64,000 nt of DNA from Lachnospiraceae bacterium (GTDB lineage: Bacteria; Bacillota; Clostridia; Lachnospirales; Lachnospiraceae): contig SVDM01000008.1 in NCBI GenBank assembly GCA_015058015.1, forward strand, positions 1 to 64,000, read 5' to 3'. The position numbers were made by a program, and so were the translations under genes. Shown here piece after piece: positions 1 through 8,607 of this stretch. The notes under the pieces were generated by a model. That model ran no database searches, was not told the DNA's origin, and was given only the letters and a program-made list of their open reading frames with translations. Position 1 is the stretch's first letter. Every line of letters begins with the position of its first letter.

Positions 1-84
1 ACGGAACTATTAACCGTTTATCAAAAACCATGCAAAGCTAGGTGTTTTGGTAAACATCAACAAAAAAGAATAGAGAGAAACTAT

Positions 85-915
85 ATGCGTCCAATTTTAT
101 TTTCAATAGGACCCGTTAATATCTACGGCTACGGATTAATGATTGCCCTTGGAATCTTAGTGGCATTCTTTGTGGCTTCAAAAAGAGCACCAAAGTATGA
201 TCTGATACCGGATGCCGTATACAATATAGGTCTTGTGGCGGCTGTCTCAGGACTTCTTGGAGCTAAGATTCTATTCTGTATCGTGGAGTTCCAAAGCTTT
301 ATGGCAGACCCTGTGGGAATACTCTTCTCCGGTAACGGATTCGTGGTATTCGGAGGCCTTATATCAGGCGTGCTGGTATGCTTATGGTATTGCAAGAAGA
401 AGGAATATGACTTCTTCCGCTACTTTGACCTTATAATGCCATCTATTGCCCTGGCCCAAGGATTTGGAAGAATAGGCTGTTTTCTGGCAGGTTGTTGCTA
501 CGGAGCAGAGACGGAGAGTGCTTTTAGCGTGACTTTCCATGCATCACAGTTGGCGCCTAACGGAGTAAAGCTTATCCCCACGCAGCTTATGTCATCTGCA
601 GGAGATTTTCTTATTGCCTTTATCCTGATTTATATGGCAAAGAGAATTAAACGAAAGGGCAATATCGGAGCTCTTTATATAGCGTTATATTCTGTAGGAA
701 GATTTATAATTGAGTTCTTCAGAGCGGACTACAGGGGAAGCATTGGACCCTTGTCAACTTCCCAGGCTATTTCCATAGTGGGAGTGATAGTTGCCGCAGG
801 ATTCTTTGTGTGGAACTCAAAAGGACAAGGCAACGTGGTGAAGGGGAATTCTGAAGAGGAAGCCATAGACGATGTTGTCTTAGAAGATAAAGAAGTAACA
901 GAAGATGTGGATTAG
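85..915 (+). CDS. lgt: Prolipoprotein diacylglyceryl transferase
   Basis: Moves the diacylglyceryl group from phosphatidylglycerol to the lipobox cysteine of prolipoproteins, the first step of lipoprotein maturation in the cytoplasmic membrane. The 276-residue protein has the family's multi-spanning layout. It shows the conserved GRIGCFLAGCCYG stretch (about residues 129-141) and the C-terminal GRFIIEFFRADYRG stretch that carries the catalytic arginine region. The ATG follows a GAGAGAAA-type ribosome site. The tail after the last membrane segment is acidic and probably cytosolic. It stands alone here with its own terminator. Its clients in this window would be the lipoproteins at 21297 and 53763. 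Family identity is secure. Confidence 0.97.
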   Translation: MRPILFSIGPVNIYGYGLMIALGILVAFFVASKRAPKYDLIPDAVYNIGLVAAVSGLLGAKILFCIVEFQSFMADPVGILFSGNGFVVFGGLISGVLVCLWYCKKKEYDFFRYFDLIMPSIALAQGFGRIGCFLAGCCYGAETESAFSVTFHASQLAPNGVKLIPTQLMSSAGDFLIAFILIYMAKRIKRKGNIGALYIALYSVGRFIIEFFRADYRGSIGPLSTSQAISIVGVIVAAGFFVWNSKGQGNVVKGNSEEEAIDDVVLEDKEVTEDVD

Positions 916-947
916 ATTGAAGAGATAATATTTCATGAAAAACATAG

Positions 948-975
948 GAATCTGCCGTTTTGGCAGATTCTTTTT
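948..975 (+). terminator. Intrinsic terminator of lgt
   Basis: A perfect 9-bp stem (948-956 with 962-970) and a five-base loop are followed directly by five Ts. Confidence 0.9.
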
Positions 976-1011
976 CATTGAATGAATTATTAATCATATT
1001 GTTGGTCATAA

Positions 1012-1079
1012 ACGTTCGTCCTTGGATTCATACATTCGTCCCTTAAGGCATTCCAAACAGTAGCTATCCCAAATATAAT
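1012..1079 (+). promoter_or_regulatory. LytTR-type direct repeat and promoter, site A
   Basis: Two 10-mers, ACGTTCGTCC (1012-1021) and ACATTCGTCC (1032-1041), lie 20 bases apart start to start. A TATAAT box is at 1074-1079, 32 bases after the second repeat. No good -35 box is visible, as expected for an activator-dependent promoter. LytTR regulators bind pairs of about 9-bp direct repeats roughly two helical turns apart. The same layout recurs at 7177 and 11310, and a LytTR regulator is encoded at 9317. Binding by that regulator is inference. Confidence 0.75.
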
Positions 1080-1144
1080 CCAAATTATGATAAAGCTTTT
1101 TAGAGTTATTCAGAAGACTGGATTTATTAGGTAGGATTGCAAGA

Positions 1145-2839
1145 ATGAGGTTATTTAAGCTGGTAGCAATGTATATTAATTTGTTTTTTTCAATAAACAA
1201 GAATATGTTCTATGAGAGGTACAGATTTATCGCAATTAGGAAGAAAAACAAAATGAGAATGTATGTAGGATGGTTTGTTTTCAAGAACTATGTTTTAGTT
1301 CTTGCCGGAGTGCATATAGTAAATCTCTTATTAAAAAATAGTTGGGTATCAGCAACTATACTAGTGATGATGATGGTCTCGGTATTATTTAAAGTGGATG
1401 CGCAAGACTGGAAGGCATACGAAAGAATCGACTACAAAATAGCAATTCCTGATGAAGGAGAGAGATCTATTATTGTTCTTCTTGGAAATATTATTTACCA
1501 TGTATTTCTGGAGAATAATGCAATTCTTTATATTATTCTAATATGTAGATTGCTTGACTTAGGGTTTTTGGAGTTCGCATGTATTTTTAGTTGTTATTTG
1601 ATTATATATGCCCTGATATCGTTAATATATTTTATCTTGAAGAACAGCACAATTGTAATAAAAAAGGTATACAGCGTTATCAGCTATGTGTTTTCATTTC
1701 TATCTACGTTAGTAATTATATATTGTGTGTTAAAAATAGTCATTGAAGCAATAAAAGTGTTAGCAACTAATGGAAAGATGGAAAATGTCTTGGTTGTGCT
1801 AATTGATCAGGATATGAAGGGAATTGTTAGCATAATAGAAGGTAAGGTAGAAATTGTGCTACTTATATTGGCCATAATTGTGATAGGCATACTTATGACA
1901 TACTATTACACATTGAAACGGTTAAAGGAATTGTCCTATGAAGGATGGGATGATGATAAATATAGAGTTGAATCTTTTTTTGTAATCGCATTATTCGAAA
2001 GGATAGTTCAGGTAGTATTAAAGGATGAAAAGAAGAAGGAAGTAGTAAAGAAGGAATTTGCCTTATTCGCTGATATATACAGGTACAAATTTAAAGACTA
2101 CGGTTTTGTAATTCTTTTTGATAGATCTGTAGCGGTATTATTATCCATAATATTTTTATTAGAACAGTATAGTATAGATGGAAAACAATGCGTTTTACTA
2201 TGTCTTTTCCCACTTTTTTTGATGCTCGATATTAATTCGGCCGTTTCGGTTAAACTCATAGTAAATATGTCGTTTGTATCGGATTATCGAATGATTCTGG
2301 TAGCTAATTCTAATGGCATGAATATAGAAGAACTAGTTAGGTCCAAATTGATGTTTTTTTACATAATAAAAAGTATTTCTCTGGTAGGATATTTAGTCAT
2401 TGCAAATACAATACTAATAACAAGTTCTTGTCCTTGGTATATTGTCTTGTTTTCCAATTTGTTGTGCGCGATTGTAGTATATTTTTTGCCGCGTAGTTTT
2501 ATTGTTAACAATATTATATACACGCGGTTAGATTATGACGATTACGGGAAGTATTTGGAAGAATCAAAAATTTTAGAAAGAGGCGTTGGGGAGTTTATTG
2601 CAATAAAAGTATTATATAAGCTTATGAGCATTGTGACAATAATTACCCCGGTTACATTATTGGCAGCTCCTATAGTAGGGCTATACATAAACCCGGATGT
2701 CTATGCCGTAATAGTAGCGGGATTGTTTTCTGTTGCAGTTGTATTGGTTCATACAATTATGAGCAAAACCGAAAGGAATATTATTCACTATATTGAACGG
2801 GGGGACTATTCAGTTGATTTTGCAAAGATTTTTAAATAA
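1145..2839 (+). CDS. Polytopic membrane protein, probable ABC-2-like permease
   Basis: A 564-residue, strongly hydrophobic protein with about a dozen predicted membrane segments in two clusters (roughly residues 45-270 and 325-550), split by a charged cytosolic stretch with many Lys/Glu near residues 275-320. I recognise no specific family. Its role as the permease of an ABC system is inferred from the ATPase gene two genes downstream in the same direction (3126). The ATG at 1145 follows an AGGATTG-type site about 65 bases from the site A -10 box; internal ATG codons at residues 9 and 20 are alternatives. Codon use is AT-rich compared with the core genes, suggesting acquisition. It may export or give immunity to a peptide. 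Confidence 0.6.
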   Translation: MRLFKLVAMYINLFFSINKNMFYERYRFIAIRKKNKMRMYVGWFVFKNYVLVLAGVHIVNLLLKNSWVSATILVMMMVSVLFKVDAQDWKAYERIDYKIAIPDEGERSIIVLLGNIIYHVFLENNAILYIILICRLLDLGFLEFACIFSCYLIIYALISLIYFILKNSTIVIKKVYSVISYVFSFLSTLVIIYCVLKIVIEAIKVLATNGKMENVLVVLIDQDMKGIVSIIEGKVEIVLLILAIIVIGILMTYYYTLKRLKELSYEGWDDDKYRVESFFVIALFERIVQVVLKDEKKKEVVKKEFALFADIYRYKFKDYGFVILFDRSVAVLLSIIFLLEQYSIDGKQCVLLCLFPLFLMLDINSAVSVKLIVNMSFVSDYRMILVANSNGMNIEELVRSKLMFFYIIKSISLVGYLVIANTILITSSCPWYIVLFSNLLCAIVVYFLPRSFIVNNIIYTRLDYDDYGKYLEESKILERGVGEFIAIKVLYKLMSIVTIITPVTLLAAPIVGLYINPDVYAVIVAGLFSVAVVLVHTIMSKTERNIIHYIERGDYSVDFAKIFK

Positions 2840-2874
2840 TAAAGGGTTAATTATAGTAACTTTTAATTAGCAAA

Positions 2875-3105
2875 ATGTATTTTCTTGGAGTTATTAGCTT
2901 GGCACTTGCGGTCACAACAGTGCTTTGGGTATGGTATTACATTTTAAAGAATCTTCCACTAATTGCAAAAAGACTATGTAATCCCATTGAGGTGATGAAA
3001 AACATTGCGTTGGTGGGAGGCGTTTCATATGTGATAAACACAATAATTATTGGAATAGCTGGGATACTTGAGGTGCTAGTATCTGCAATAAAAGTATCAA
3101 ATTAG
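2875..3105 (+). CDS. Small membrane protein of ABC operon
   Basis: A 76-residue protein with two hydrophobic segments (about residues 3-22 and 44-68) joined by a basic loop. The first segment is aromatic-rich (VLWVWYYIL). No family is recognised. It lies 35 bases after the large membrane protein and 20 bases before the ATPase, all in one direction, so it is probably an accessory subunit of that transporter. The ribosome site before the ATG is weak, so translation may be low or coupled. Confidence 0.55.
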   Translation: MYFLGVISLALAVTTVLWVWYYILKNLPLIAKRLCNPIEVMKNIALVGGVSYVINTIIIGIAGILEVLVSAIKVSN

Positions 3106-3125
3106 AAGAAAGAGGAGTATTATAC

Positions 3126-3749
3126 ATGGTAAAAGTAGATAATCTGACATTTGGATATGAAGAAATGCCGGTATTAGAGAGTCTGTCTATTGAAGCAAGA
3201 GGTGGAGAAATACTACTTATAGAAGGAGAGAATGGGTCGGGGAAAACAACGCTTCTTAATTGCATAACAAATCTGGTTAATGGTGGCAAAAATATTTATA
3301 TAGAAGGAAAAGAAGTCTATTTAAACAAAAATGTTTTAAAAAAAGTAGCATACATAATGAGCAGCGATTGTTTATATGATTACTTAACAGTACGCGAAAA
3401 TATTGCTTTTTTTAAGGCAATGCTTGGGGAAGGAAAGGAGTATGAAAAAAAGATAGAAGCATTATGTAAAGAGTTTGGAATTACTGAGCTAGAGGATATA
3501 CTAGTAAAGAACTTGTCTGAAGGAACAAGAAACAAGGTTTACTTGGCGATAATGCTCTCAAAGAAACATAGCATTCTTATAATGGATGAACCTTTTACCG
3601 CGTTGGATGAGGGAATGCAAAAGTATTTGTTGGATTATGTACAAGAATACTCAAAAACACAGGAAAAGTGTGCAATACTAGTAACGCATATTAAGGAGTT
3701 TCAAAGAATAGCAACAAGAAGATTTTTGCTTAAAAAACAAACCTGTTAA
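3126..3749 (+). CDS. ABC transporter ATP-binding protein
   Basis: A single nucleotide-binding domain of 207 residues, presumed to power the membrane protein encoded at 1145. Walker A is GENGSGKTT (about residues 35-43), Walker B is ILIMDEPF (about 154-161), and the H-loop is VTHIKEF near 182. The ABC signature is degenerate: LSEGTRNK where LSGGQ is usual, as is common in peptide and antibiotic exporters or immunity pumps. The protein is on the short side for the family. The ATG follows AGAAAGAGGAG. The substrate cannot be read from sequence. Confidence 0.88.
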   Translation: MVKVDNLTFGYEEMPVLESLSIEARGGEILLIEGENGSGKTTLLNCITNLVNGGKNIYIEGKEVYLNKNVLKKVAYIMSSDCLYDYLTVRENIAFFKAMLGEGKEYEKKIEALCKEFGITELEDILVKNLSEGTRNKVYLAIMLSKKHSILIMDEPFTALDEGMQKYLLDYVQEYSKTQEKCAILVTHIKEFQRIATRRFLLKKQTC

Positions 3750-3776
3750 GTAAAGAATTTGAGTAACGCGTAATTC

Positions 3777-4283
3777 TTATTTGGGGCGTTTAGTCAGAAA
3801 CCCGATAAACCAGTACAGAAGTTTCCATAGAATCTCCCGAACTATATGTCTTATAAGGAATACCACATGTACCCCAAGGCAGGCGCCATCAATACTCTTA
3901 AAGAACAGGAATCCTGCAGCTGCGCCAAGGGGCAGCAGATATACACCGGAGGCGAATATGATAGTTCCGGTTAAGAGCTGTATTACATAAACAACCAATG
4001 AGATAACAGTAACAATATGTAAAGCTGTGGACATTCCCGCAAGGAAGAACCCAAGACCTATAAGTCCCATTACCATATAGAATATCCAGAAGAAATGGAA
4101 TACCCTTGCCAGACCGTTACTAACCGCAATATCTGCCTGTCTTTCGGCATAAACCTTCTTGGGATTTCTCGTATAAGCGCTTAGCTTATTGCCACAGACA
4201 GGGCATTTTATTTCTTTCTGACCCGATACCTCTTTCGGATCAAATTCGTAATCTTTTCTACAGTTTGTGCAGTATCTTGTCAT
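3777..4283 (-). CDS. Zinc-ribbon membrane protein
   Basis: A 168-residue protein with an N-terminal zinc ribbon: CTNC at residues 5-8 and CPVC at about 28-31. Three or four hydrophobic segments follow from about residue 60. The C-terminal tail is basic. No enzymatic motif is visible. Zinc-ribbon plus membrane-domain proteins are frequent and mostly uncharacterised in Lachnospiraceae; others lie at 17131 and 41854. It converges on the ABC operon at 3749 and is divergent from the HAD phosphatase at 4391. Its function is unknown. Confidence 0.7.
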   Translation of the reverse strand: MTRYCTNCRKDYEFDPKEVSGQKEIKCPVCGNKLSAYTRNPKKVYAERQADIAVSNGLARVFHFFWIFYMVMGLIGLGFFLAGMSTALHIVTVISLVVYVIQLLTGTIIFASGVYLLPLGAAAGFLFFKSIDGACLGVHVVFLIRHIVREILWKLLYWFIGFLTKRPK

Positions 4284-4348
4284 ATATTTAATCCTTTCTT
4301 TTTGCCGACTACGATTTTATCACAATTTGTGATAAAATACATTAAAAA

Positions 4349-4367
4349 AGGTAGTGTAAAGTTTTCT
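4349..4367 (+). repeat. 19-bp dispersed repeat, copy 1
   Basis: The 19-mer AGGTAGTGTAAAGTTTTCT occurs here, 23 bases before the HAD start codon, and again exactly at 38869-38887 between the two feoA genes, where it is followed by its own inverted copy. It could be an insertion-sequence end left behind (my inference) or a regulatory motif. Confidence 0.7.
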
Positions 4368-4390
4368 ATACACATGGGGGGAATTAAAAT

Positions 4391-5500
4391 ATGGAAACTG
4401 AGAATAAACGAGCTAATTCATGGCGCAGAGTCGCGCTAATATCTATGCTTGTGGCCCTTGTTGCTATCTGCGCCCTGGTGATAACCAATATGGGCAGACC
4501 GGATAATCCGGGGGCCAAGCCGCCTGCAGCGCCTAAGGATATCCTGGCATCCTGGAATGATTGTGAGTCTAGGAATGCATTTACTTCTTACATAGAAGCT
4601 ATCACTAAGAAGGACAGTCCTGACTTTATTCCGGTGGAGGATAGAATTGCGGTGTTTGACTTAGACGGAACCCTTTTCTGCGAGACTGATCCGGGATATT
4701 TCGACCATATGCTTTACTATCATAGGGTGACGGAGGATTCGAACTATAAGGATAAGGCAACGGAAGAAGAGAAACGTGTGGCAGGAGTATGTAAAGAATA
4801 CTTTGATACACGCAAGTATCCGGCGGGACTTGACGTAGACCATGGTAAAGGCGTAGCCACCTCATTTGCGGGAATGACTCTTGATGAATTCTATGCATAT
4901 GTAAAAGAATTTAGAGAGCAGCCGGCTAACGGATATACGGGAATGAAGAAGGGCGAAGCTTTTTACAAGCCTATGCTGGAGATTATACAATGCTTACAGG
5001 CCAATGAGTTCACTGTATATGTAGTCAGCGGAACCGACCGCTTTATTGTAAGAGGACTTCTTAAAGATAGTGAGTTAAATCTTCCGGCTAATCAGATAAT
5101 AGGCTCAGATTCATCGCTGGTGGCCACAGGACAGAATGGAAAAGATGGTTTGGAGTATGTCCTGACAGATAGCGACAAGGTTGTAATGGGCGGGGAGTTC
5201 TTTATTAAGAACCTTAAGATGAATAAGGTAACTGCCATTATGCAAGAGATTGGTAAACAGCCGGTATTGTCCTTCGGTAACTCCTCCGGAGATTCCTCCA
5301 TGGCTAAGTATGTAACAAAGGATAACAAGTACAAGAGCATGGCCTTTATGCTTTGTTGTGATGACCTGGTTCGTGAAAACGGCAACACCGAAGCTGCAGA
5401 GAAGATGGTTAAGATGTGTAGCGAGAATGGTTGGAATGCTATTTCCATGAAGAATGACTGGAAGACCATATACAAAGAAGGCGTAACAAGAAAATCATAG
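4391..5500 (+). CDS. Membrane-anchored HAD-superfamily phosphatase
   Basis: A 369-residue haloacid-dehalogenase-fold hydrolase held at the outer membrane face by one N-terminal segment (about residues 14-33) and a Pro/Ala-rich linker. Motif I is FDLDGT, with nucleophile Asp90 and acid Asp92. Motif II is VVSGT, with Ser213. A motif III lysine lies around residues 273-279. Motif IV is GNSSGDSS (296-303). All catalytic positions are present, so it should be active, most likely as a phosphomonoesterase; the substrate is unknown. A strong GGGGGG site precedes the ATG. Codons 254-369 are duplicated at 6755-7105, on the far side of the Rpn nuclease gene. Confidence 0.85.
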   Translation: METENKRANSWRRVALISMLVALVAICALVITNMGRPDNPGAKPPAAPKDILASWNDCESRNAFTSYIEAITKKDSPDFIPVEDRIAVFDLDGTLFCETDPGYFDHMLYYHRVTEDSNYKDKATEEEKRVAGVCKEYFDTRKYPAGLDVDHGKGVATSFAGMTLDEFYAYVKEFREQPANGYTGMKKGEAFYKPMLEIIQCLQANEFTVYVVSGTDRFIVRGLLKDSELNLPANQIIGSDSSLVATGQNGKDGLEYVLTDSDKVVMGGEFFIKNLKMNKVTAIMQEIGKQPVLSFGNSSGDSSMAKYVTKDNKYKSMAFMLCCDDLVRENGNTEAAEKMVKMCSENGWNAISMKNDWKTIYKEGVTRKS

Positions 5501-5522
5501 AATAGAGTAGTTGATAATAATA

Positions 5523-5549
5523 AGTCCCTCGACTGGTGGTCGAGGGACT
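5523..5549. terminator. Bidirectional terminator
   Basis: An 11-bp perfect stem (5523-5533 with 5539-5549) and a 5-base loop lie between convergent genes. T-rich runs follow on either strand, so it can serve both the phosphatase and the Rpn gene. Confidence 0.85.
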
Positions 5550-5554
5550 ACTAT

Positions 5555-6568
5555 TTAATAGTATTTTCTCACATCATCTTTAGTAAGATTCGCATAAGTT
5601 TTATTAGCAACTATATGCTCATATACCGTATCGAAATCAGGGAGGATGTTCTTCAAGGTGTCAACCATGGCTTTTAGACCATCTTCTTTTTCCTCGTATC
5701 GACCTTTCTCATATCCACGCTCTTCCATAGTCTTCAAAACGCCTGTGCCCATAGCATCCACCAGCCTTTCCTTAATGGGACTTCTATCTCCGATTGCCCG
5801 TACAACATCGTTGCACAGGGTCAATATGTGTTCATATTCCTTGCGACTAATCAGCCTATCATAATAAGCTTTTGTAAGTATATCATATACCCTGACCGTC
5901 TCATTTTCAATCAGAACATGCTTGCTTGTCGTATCGTGTTTCAACGCATGCTCATATCTCATCAGATAAAAAGGCAGTAAAATATACAGATGCCGCTCGT
6001 CAATATACTCCAAACTATATTTTGAAACCATGATAAAGGGCACTGTTTGCTCTACGGAGTTTCCGTCAGTCTCGTATCGTACCGTCCCAAAAGCCGGCAG
6101 ATTCATATGCTTTCTCAGGAAAATCACAGCTGTCGACGGCAATCTCATCACAAAGGTATTTCCTTTATAGAAGCCGTCATTATGGGCGATAAGCGTATCG
6201 TACTCAGCAATACGCATCAGAATCCGCCCATCATTTTTACTCTCAGCCTCGAAATGATACGTGTTTCCATCAACCCTTATTAGCGCATCGGTAATCCGCT
6301 TAATCAGCCGCTCACGCCCCTTAGAGTCTTTCTTGTGTGAATACTGCTCATTAGGGGACATAGTAATCTTGGCCCGTTCGGAAATCTCAGTGCCAAACAC
6401 CTCGTTGATAAGAGGAATCAGCAGCCTCTTAGCCCAGGAACAGGCTGATAGAAATGCATCGTCATAGATATGTCGGGAGATAATACCCGTGTCTGAACTC
6501 TCTGCCATATGTGCAGAGAAATCCTTATCCTCAGTAGAAGAAGAGGACGTAGAAATGTCTTTGTTCAT
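5555..6568 (-). CDS. Rpn-family PD-(D/E)XK nuclease / putative transposase
   Basis: A 337-residue protein of the Rpn (YhgA-like) group. These are PD-(D/E)XK-fold nucleases annotated as recombination-promoting nuclease or putative transposase. The core shows Asp in TDALIRVDG and Glu-x-Lys in FEAESK (about residues 92-108), matching the nuclease signature. The C-terminal part is charged and helical (GYEKGRYEEKEDG). The first 25 residues are Ser/Thr-rich and low complexity. No terminal inverted repeats typical of an insertion sequence are visible. The gene sits exactly between the intact phosphatase and a duplicate of its 3' end, so it may have arrived with that rearrangement. Confidence 0.82.
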   Translation of the reverse strand: MNKDISTSSSSTEDKDFSAHMAESSDTGIISRHIYDDAFLSACSWAKRLLIPLINEVFGTEISERAKITMSPNEQYSHKKDSKGRERLIKRITDALIRVDGNTYHFEAESKNDGRILMRIAEYDTLIAHNDGFYKGNTFVMRLPSTAVIFLRKHMNLPAFGTVRYETDGNSVEQTVPFIMVSKYSLEYIDERHLYILLPFYLMRYEHALKHDTTSKHVLIENETVRVYDILTKAYYDRLISRKEYEHILTLCNDVVRAIGDRSPIKERLVDAMGTGVLKTMEERGYEKGRYEEKEDGLKAMVDTLKNILPDFDTVYEHIVANKTYANLTKDDVRKYY

Positions 6569-6754
6569 TTAAATAATCCTTTCGTAATATTATTAAATCT
6601 TTGAATGTATGCAAGATAAATGCTTTGAAATATAGAAGTTTTAGAAACATACATTGAACTGAAAGAAGAACTTGCATGGAAAATATTACCAGAGGTCATT
6701 ATTTATGTCAATAGAGAAGTTGGATATTGCAAATTATTGTGAATAATCCTAAAA

Positions 6755-7105
6755 TTGGAGTACGTCCTGACAGATAGCGATAAGGTTGTAATGGGCGGGC
6801 AGTTCTTTATTAAGAACCTTAAGATGAATAAGGTTACCGCCATTATGCAGGAGATTGGTAAACAGCCGGTATTATCCTTTGGTAACTCCTCCGGAGATTC
6901 CTCCATGGCCAAGTATGTAACCAAAGATAACAAGTACAAGAGCATGGCCTTTATGCTTTGTTGTGATGACCTGGTTCGTGAAAACGGCAATACCGAAGCT
7001 GCAGAGAAGATGGTTAAGATGTGTAGCGAGAATGGTTGGAATGCTATTTCCATGAAGAATGACTGGAAGACTATATACAAAGAAGGCGTAACAAGAAAAT
7101 CATAG
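6755..7105 (+). pseudogene. Duplicated 3' fragment of the HAD phosphatase
   Basis: This is a 351-base, gap-free copy of positions 5150-5500 (constant offset 1605) with only scattered substitutions, for example GGGCGGGGAG changed to GGGCGGGCAG. It begins at codon 254 of the phosphatase and ends at its stop codon; the flanks are unrelated on both sides. It encodes motif III and IV only and lacks the Asp nucleophile, so it cannot be an active phosphatase. The first codon is TTG without a convincing ribosome site. The frame is still open, which implies a fairly recent duplication or continuing exchange with the parent gene. Confidence 0.92.
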
Positions 7106-7115
7106 ATAAATAAAG

Positions 7116-7145
7116 CCCCTTGGCAAATTAGCCAAGGGGTTTGTC
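7116..7145 (+). terminator. Terminator after the duplicated fragment
   Basis: A 9-bp stem, CCCCTTGGC (7116-7124) with GCCAAGGGG (7131-7139), and a 6-base loop are followed by TTTGTCATT. It differs from the terminator after the parental gene, so the duplication did not carry that one along. Confidence 0.75.
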
Positions 7146-7176
7146 ATTGGTAGGACTTGTTAACAGGGGGGCGGAA

Positions 7177-7243
7177 GCGTTCGTCCTGTTTTTTCGACGT
7201 TTGTCCTTTTTTAGCATTTATTGCCGTGCTCAAATTGTATAAT
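7177..7243 (+). promoter_or_regulatory. LytTR-type direct repeat and promoter, site B
   Basis: GCGTTCGTCC (7177-7186) and ACGTTTGTCC (7197-7206) are 20 bases apart. TATAAT is at 7238-7243, 31 bases after the second repeat. The layout is the same as site A. It would drive the ABC operon starting at 7268. Confidence 0.78.
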
Positions 7244-7267
7244 AAAGACGGTTGTTGGAGGTCATAA

Positions 7268-7981
7268 ATGAAAATAACACTAGAAGTAAAGGAAATCAGC
7301 AAAGAGTATAATGATTTCGCATTAGAGAGTATTTCTTTTGCACTAGAGGAAGGAACAATTACTGGTTTTATTGGCGAAAATGGAGCTGGGAAGACCACTA
7401 CCTTTTCGGCTATAATGAATATAATTAGAGTTGATTCGGGGGAGGTATTGCTAAACGGGAAAAAAATAAAATCCGCAAAAGACATTGGGAAGATTTCATA
7501 TTTGGAAAGCAGTAGGGATTTATACCCCGGAGTATATATGAAAGAGTATAAGAATCTGGTAAGGAGAATATATAAAAAAACGTGGAGTGAGGATAAATAT
7601 AAATACTATGAAAAAGCTTTCCACATTGAGAAAAATAAAAAAATAAAAGAATTATCAACTGGCATGAAAAGCAAGTTTTATTTAGCGGTAGAACTTGCAA
7701 AGCAGCCAGAGGTAATGTTGCTTGACGAGCCAACCGCAGGCCTTGATCCAATTGCAAGGAATGAGCTTTTGGATATTATTCATAGATTATCAAAAGAAGA
7801 TAAAATGACAATTTTGTTTTCATCTCACATTACATCTGACATAGAGCATATAGCAGACAGAGTAATATTTATTCATGAAGGAAAGCTTCTTCTGAACATG
7901 AATAAAGAGGAAATCAATAATAAGTATAAAATAGTGTTTAATAGAGACTTTGAAAGGGTGGGAGAGGAGCAAATTGGTTAG
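7268..7981 (+). CDS. ABC transporter ATP-binding protein (BcrA-like)
   Basis: A 237-residue nucleotide-binding domain of the drug/peptide exporter type. Walker A is GENGAGKTTT (about residues 37-46), the signature is LSTGMKSK (about 129), and Walker B is VMLLDEPTAGLD (about 148-159). The switch His lies in SSHITSD. It overlaps the permease gene by a few bases, which indicates translational coupling. The ATG follows TTGGAGG, directly downstream of site B. BcrA-type systems commonly serve resistance, immunity or lantibiotic self-protection; the substrate here is unknown. Confidence 0.9.
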   Translation: MKITLEVKEISKEYNDFALESISFALEEGTITGFIGENGAGKTTTFSAIMNIIRVDSGEVLLNGKKIKSAKDIGKISYLESSRDLYPGVYMKEYKNLVRRIYKKTWSEDKYKYYEKAFHIEKNKKIKELSTGMKSKFYLAVELAKQPEVMLLDEPTAGLDPIARNELLDIIHRLSKEDKMTILFSSHITSDIEHIADRVIFIHEGKLLLNMNKEEINNKYKIVFNRDFERVGEEQIG

Positions 7982-8597
7982 TTTAGCAATCAAAGATTAC
8001 GTTTTCTCAAAAAAGATTCTAATTATTACAATTCTATATTGTTTAGCCCTTCCATTAGTGCTGATAGTGGATCAAGATGCAAAATGGTATTTTCTTGACT
8101 TATTGATTCCATTTGCAATAGTTTCAGCACCGATTTCTAAATTGGCTCAGATGGAAGATTCAAAGAGCGGATTGATTTTTAGAAAGACTATAATGCTCTC
8201 TAAGTATGAAGTTGTGGGGAGTAGATTTGTTTTTGCCACATCGTTGGTTGTGTTAAGCGGAGTGGTGCTGGCAATAGTTAAGACAGTGGAATTAAGAGCA
8301 CTTGGTATAATTGATTCTTTAGAGAGTCTGCCTTTTATAATGGCGGGTTTTGCCATATATAATGGGATATATTTGGCTGTTTATTACTGGAAAGGTTTTT
8401 TTGCCACGCAGTTTTGTACATATGGGATGATAGTTGTTCTCATATTTGGTAGAAAGCTACTTCAAGGAGAAGCGTTGGAGAGTTTTCAAACGATAATTAG
8501 CAATAGAATACTAATGGGGGTTGGGTCATTCGTAGTGGTTTTATTGCTGTATTTTCTATGTGTATTCTTTGAAGGGGAACGATTATTGGATAAATAG
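7974..8597 (+). CDS. ABC-2-type permease
   Basis: A 207-residue protein with six predicted membrane segments, partner of the ATPase at 7268. I place the start at TTG 7974, behind GGAGAGGAG, inside the last codons of the ATPase; an upstream TTG at 7950 is open but has no ribosome site. The N terminus then reads LVSLAIKDYVFSKK, a basic amphipathic opening typical of small ABC-2 permeases. It is shorter than most permeases of the class, so the working unit would be a homodimer. It belongs to the site B operon. Confidence 0.75.
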   Translation: MVSLAIKDYVFSKKILIITILYCLALPLVLIVDQDAKWYFLDLLIPFAIVSAPISKLAQMEDSKSGLIFRKTIMLSKYEVVGSRFVFATSLVVLSGVVLAIVKTVELRALGIIDSLESLPFIMAGFAIYNGIYLAVYYWKGFFATQFCTYGMIVVLIFGRKLLQGEALESFQTIISNRILMGVGSFVVVLLLYFLCVFFEGERLLDK

Positions 8598-8607
8598 GAG
8601 TGAAGAT

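Noticed and set aside
1-84. Imperfect hairpin (GTTTATCAAAAAC with GTGTTTTGGTAAAC) ahead of lgt
   Set aside because: Mismatched stem without T-run, and the upstream context lies outside the window.
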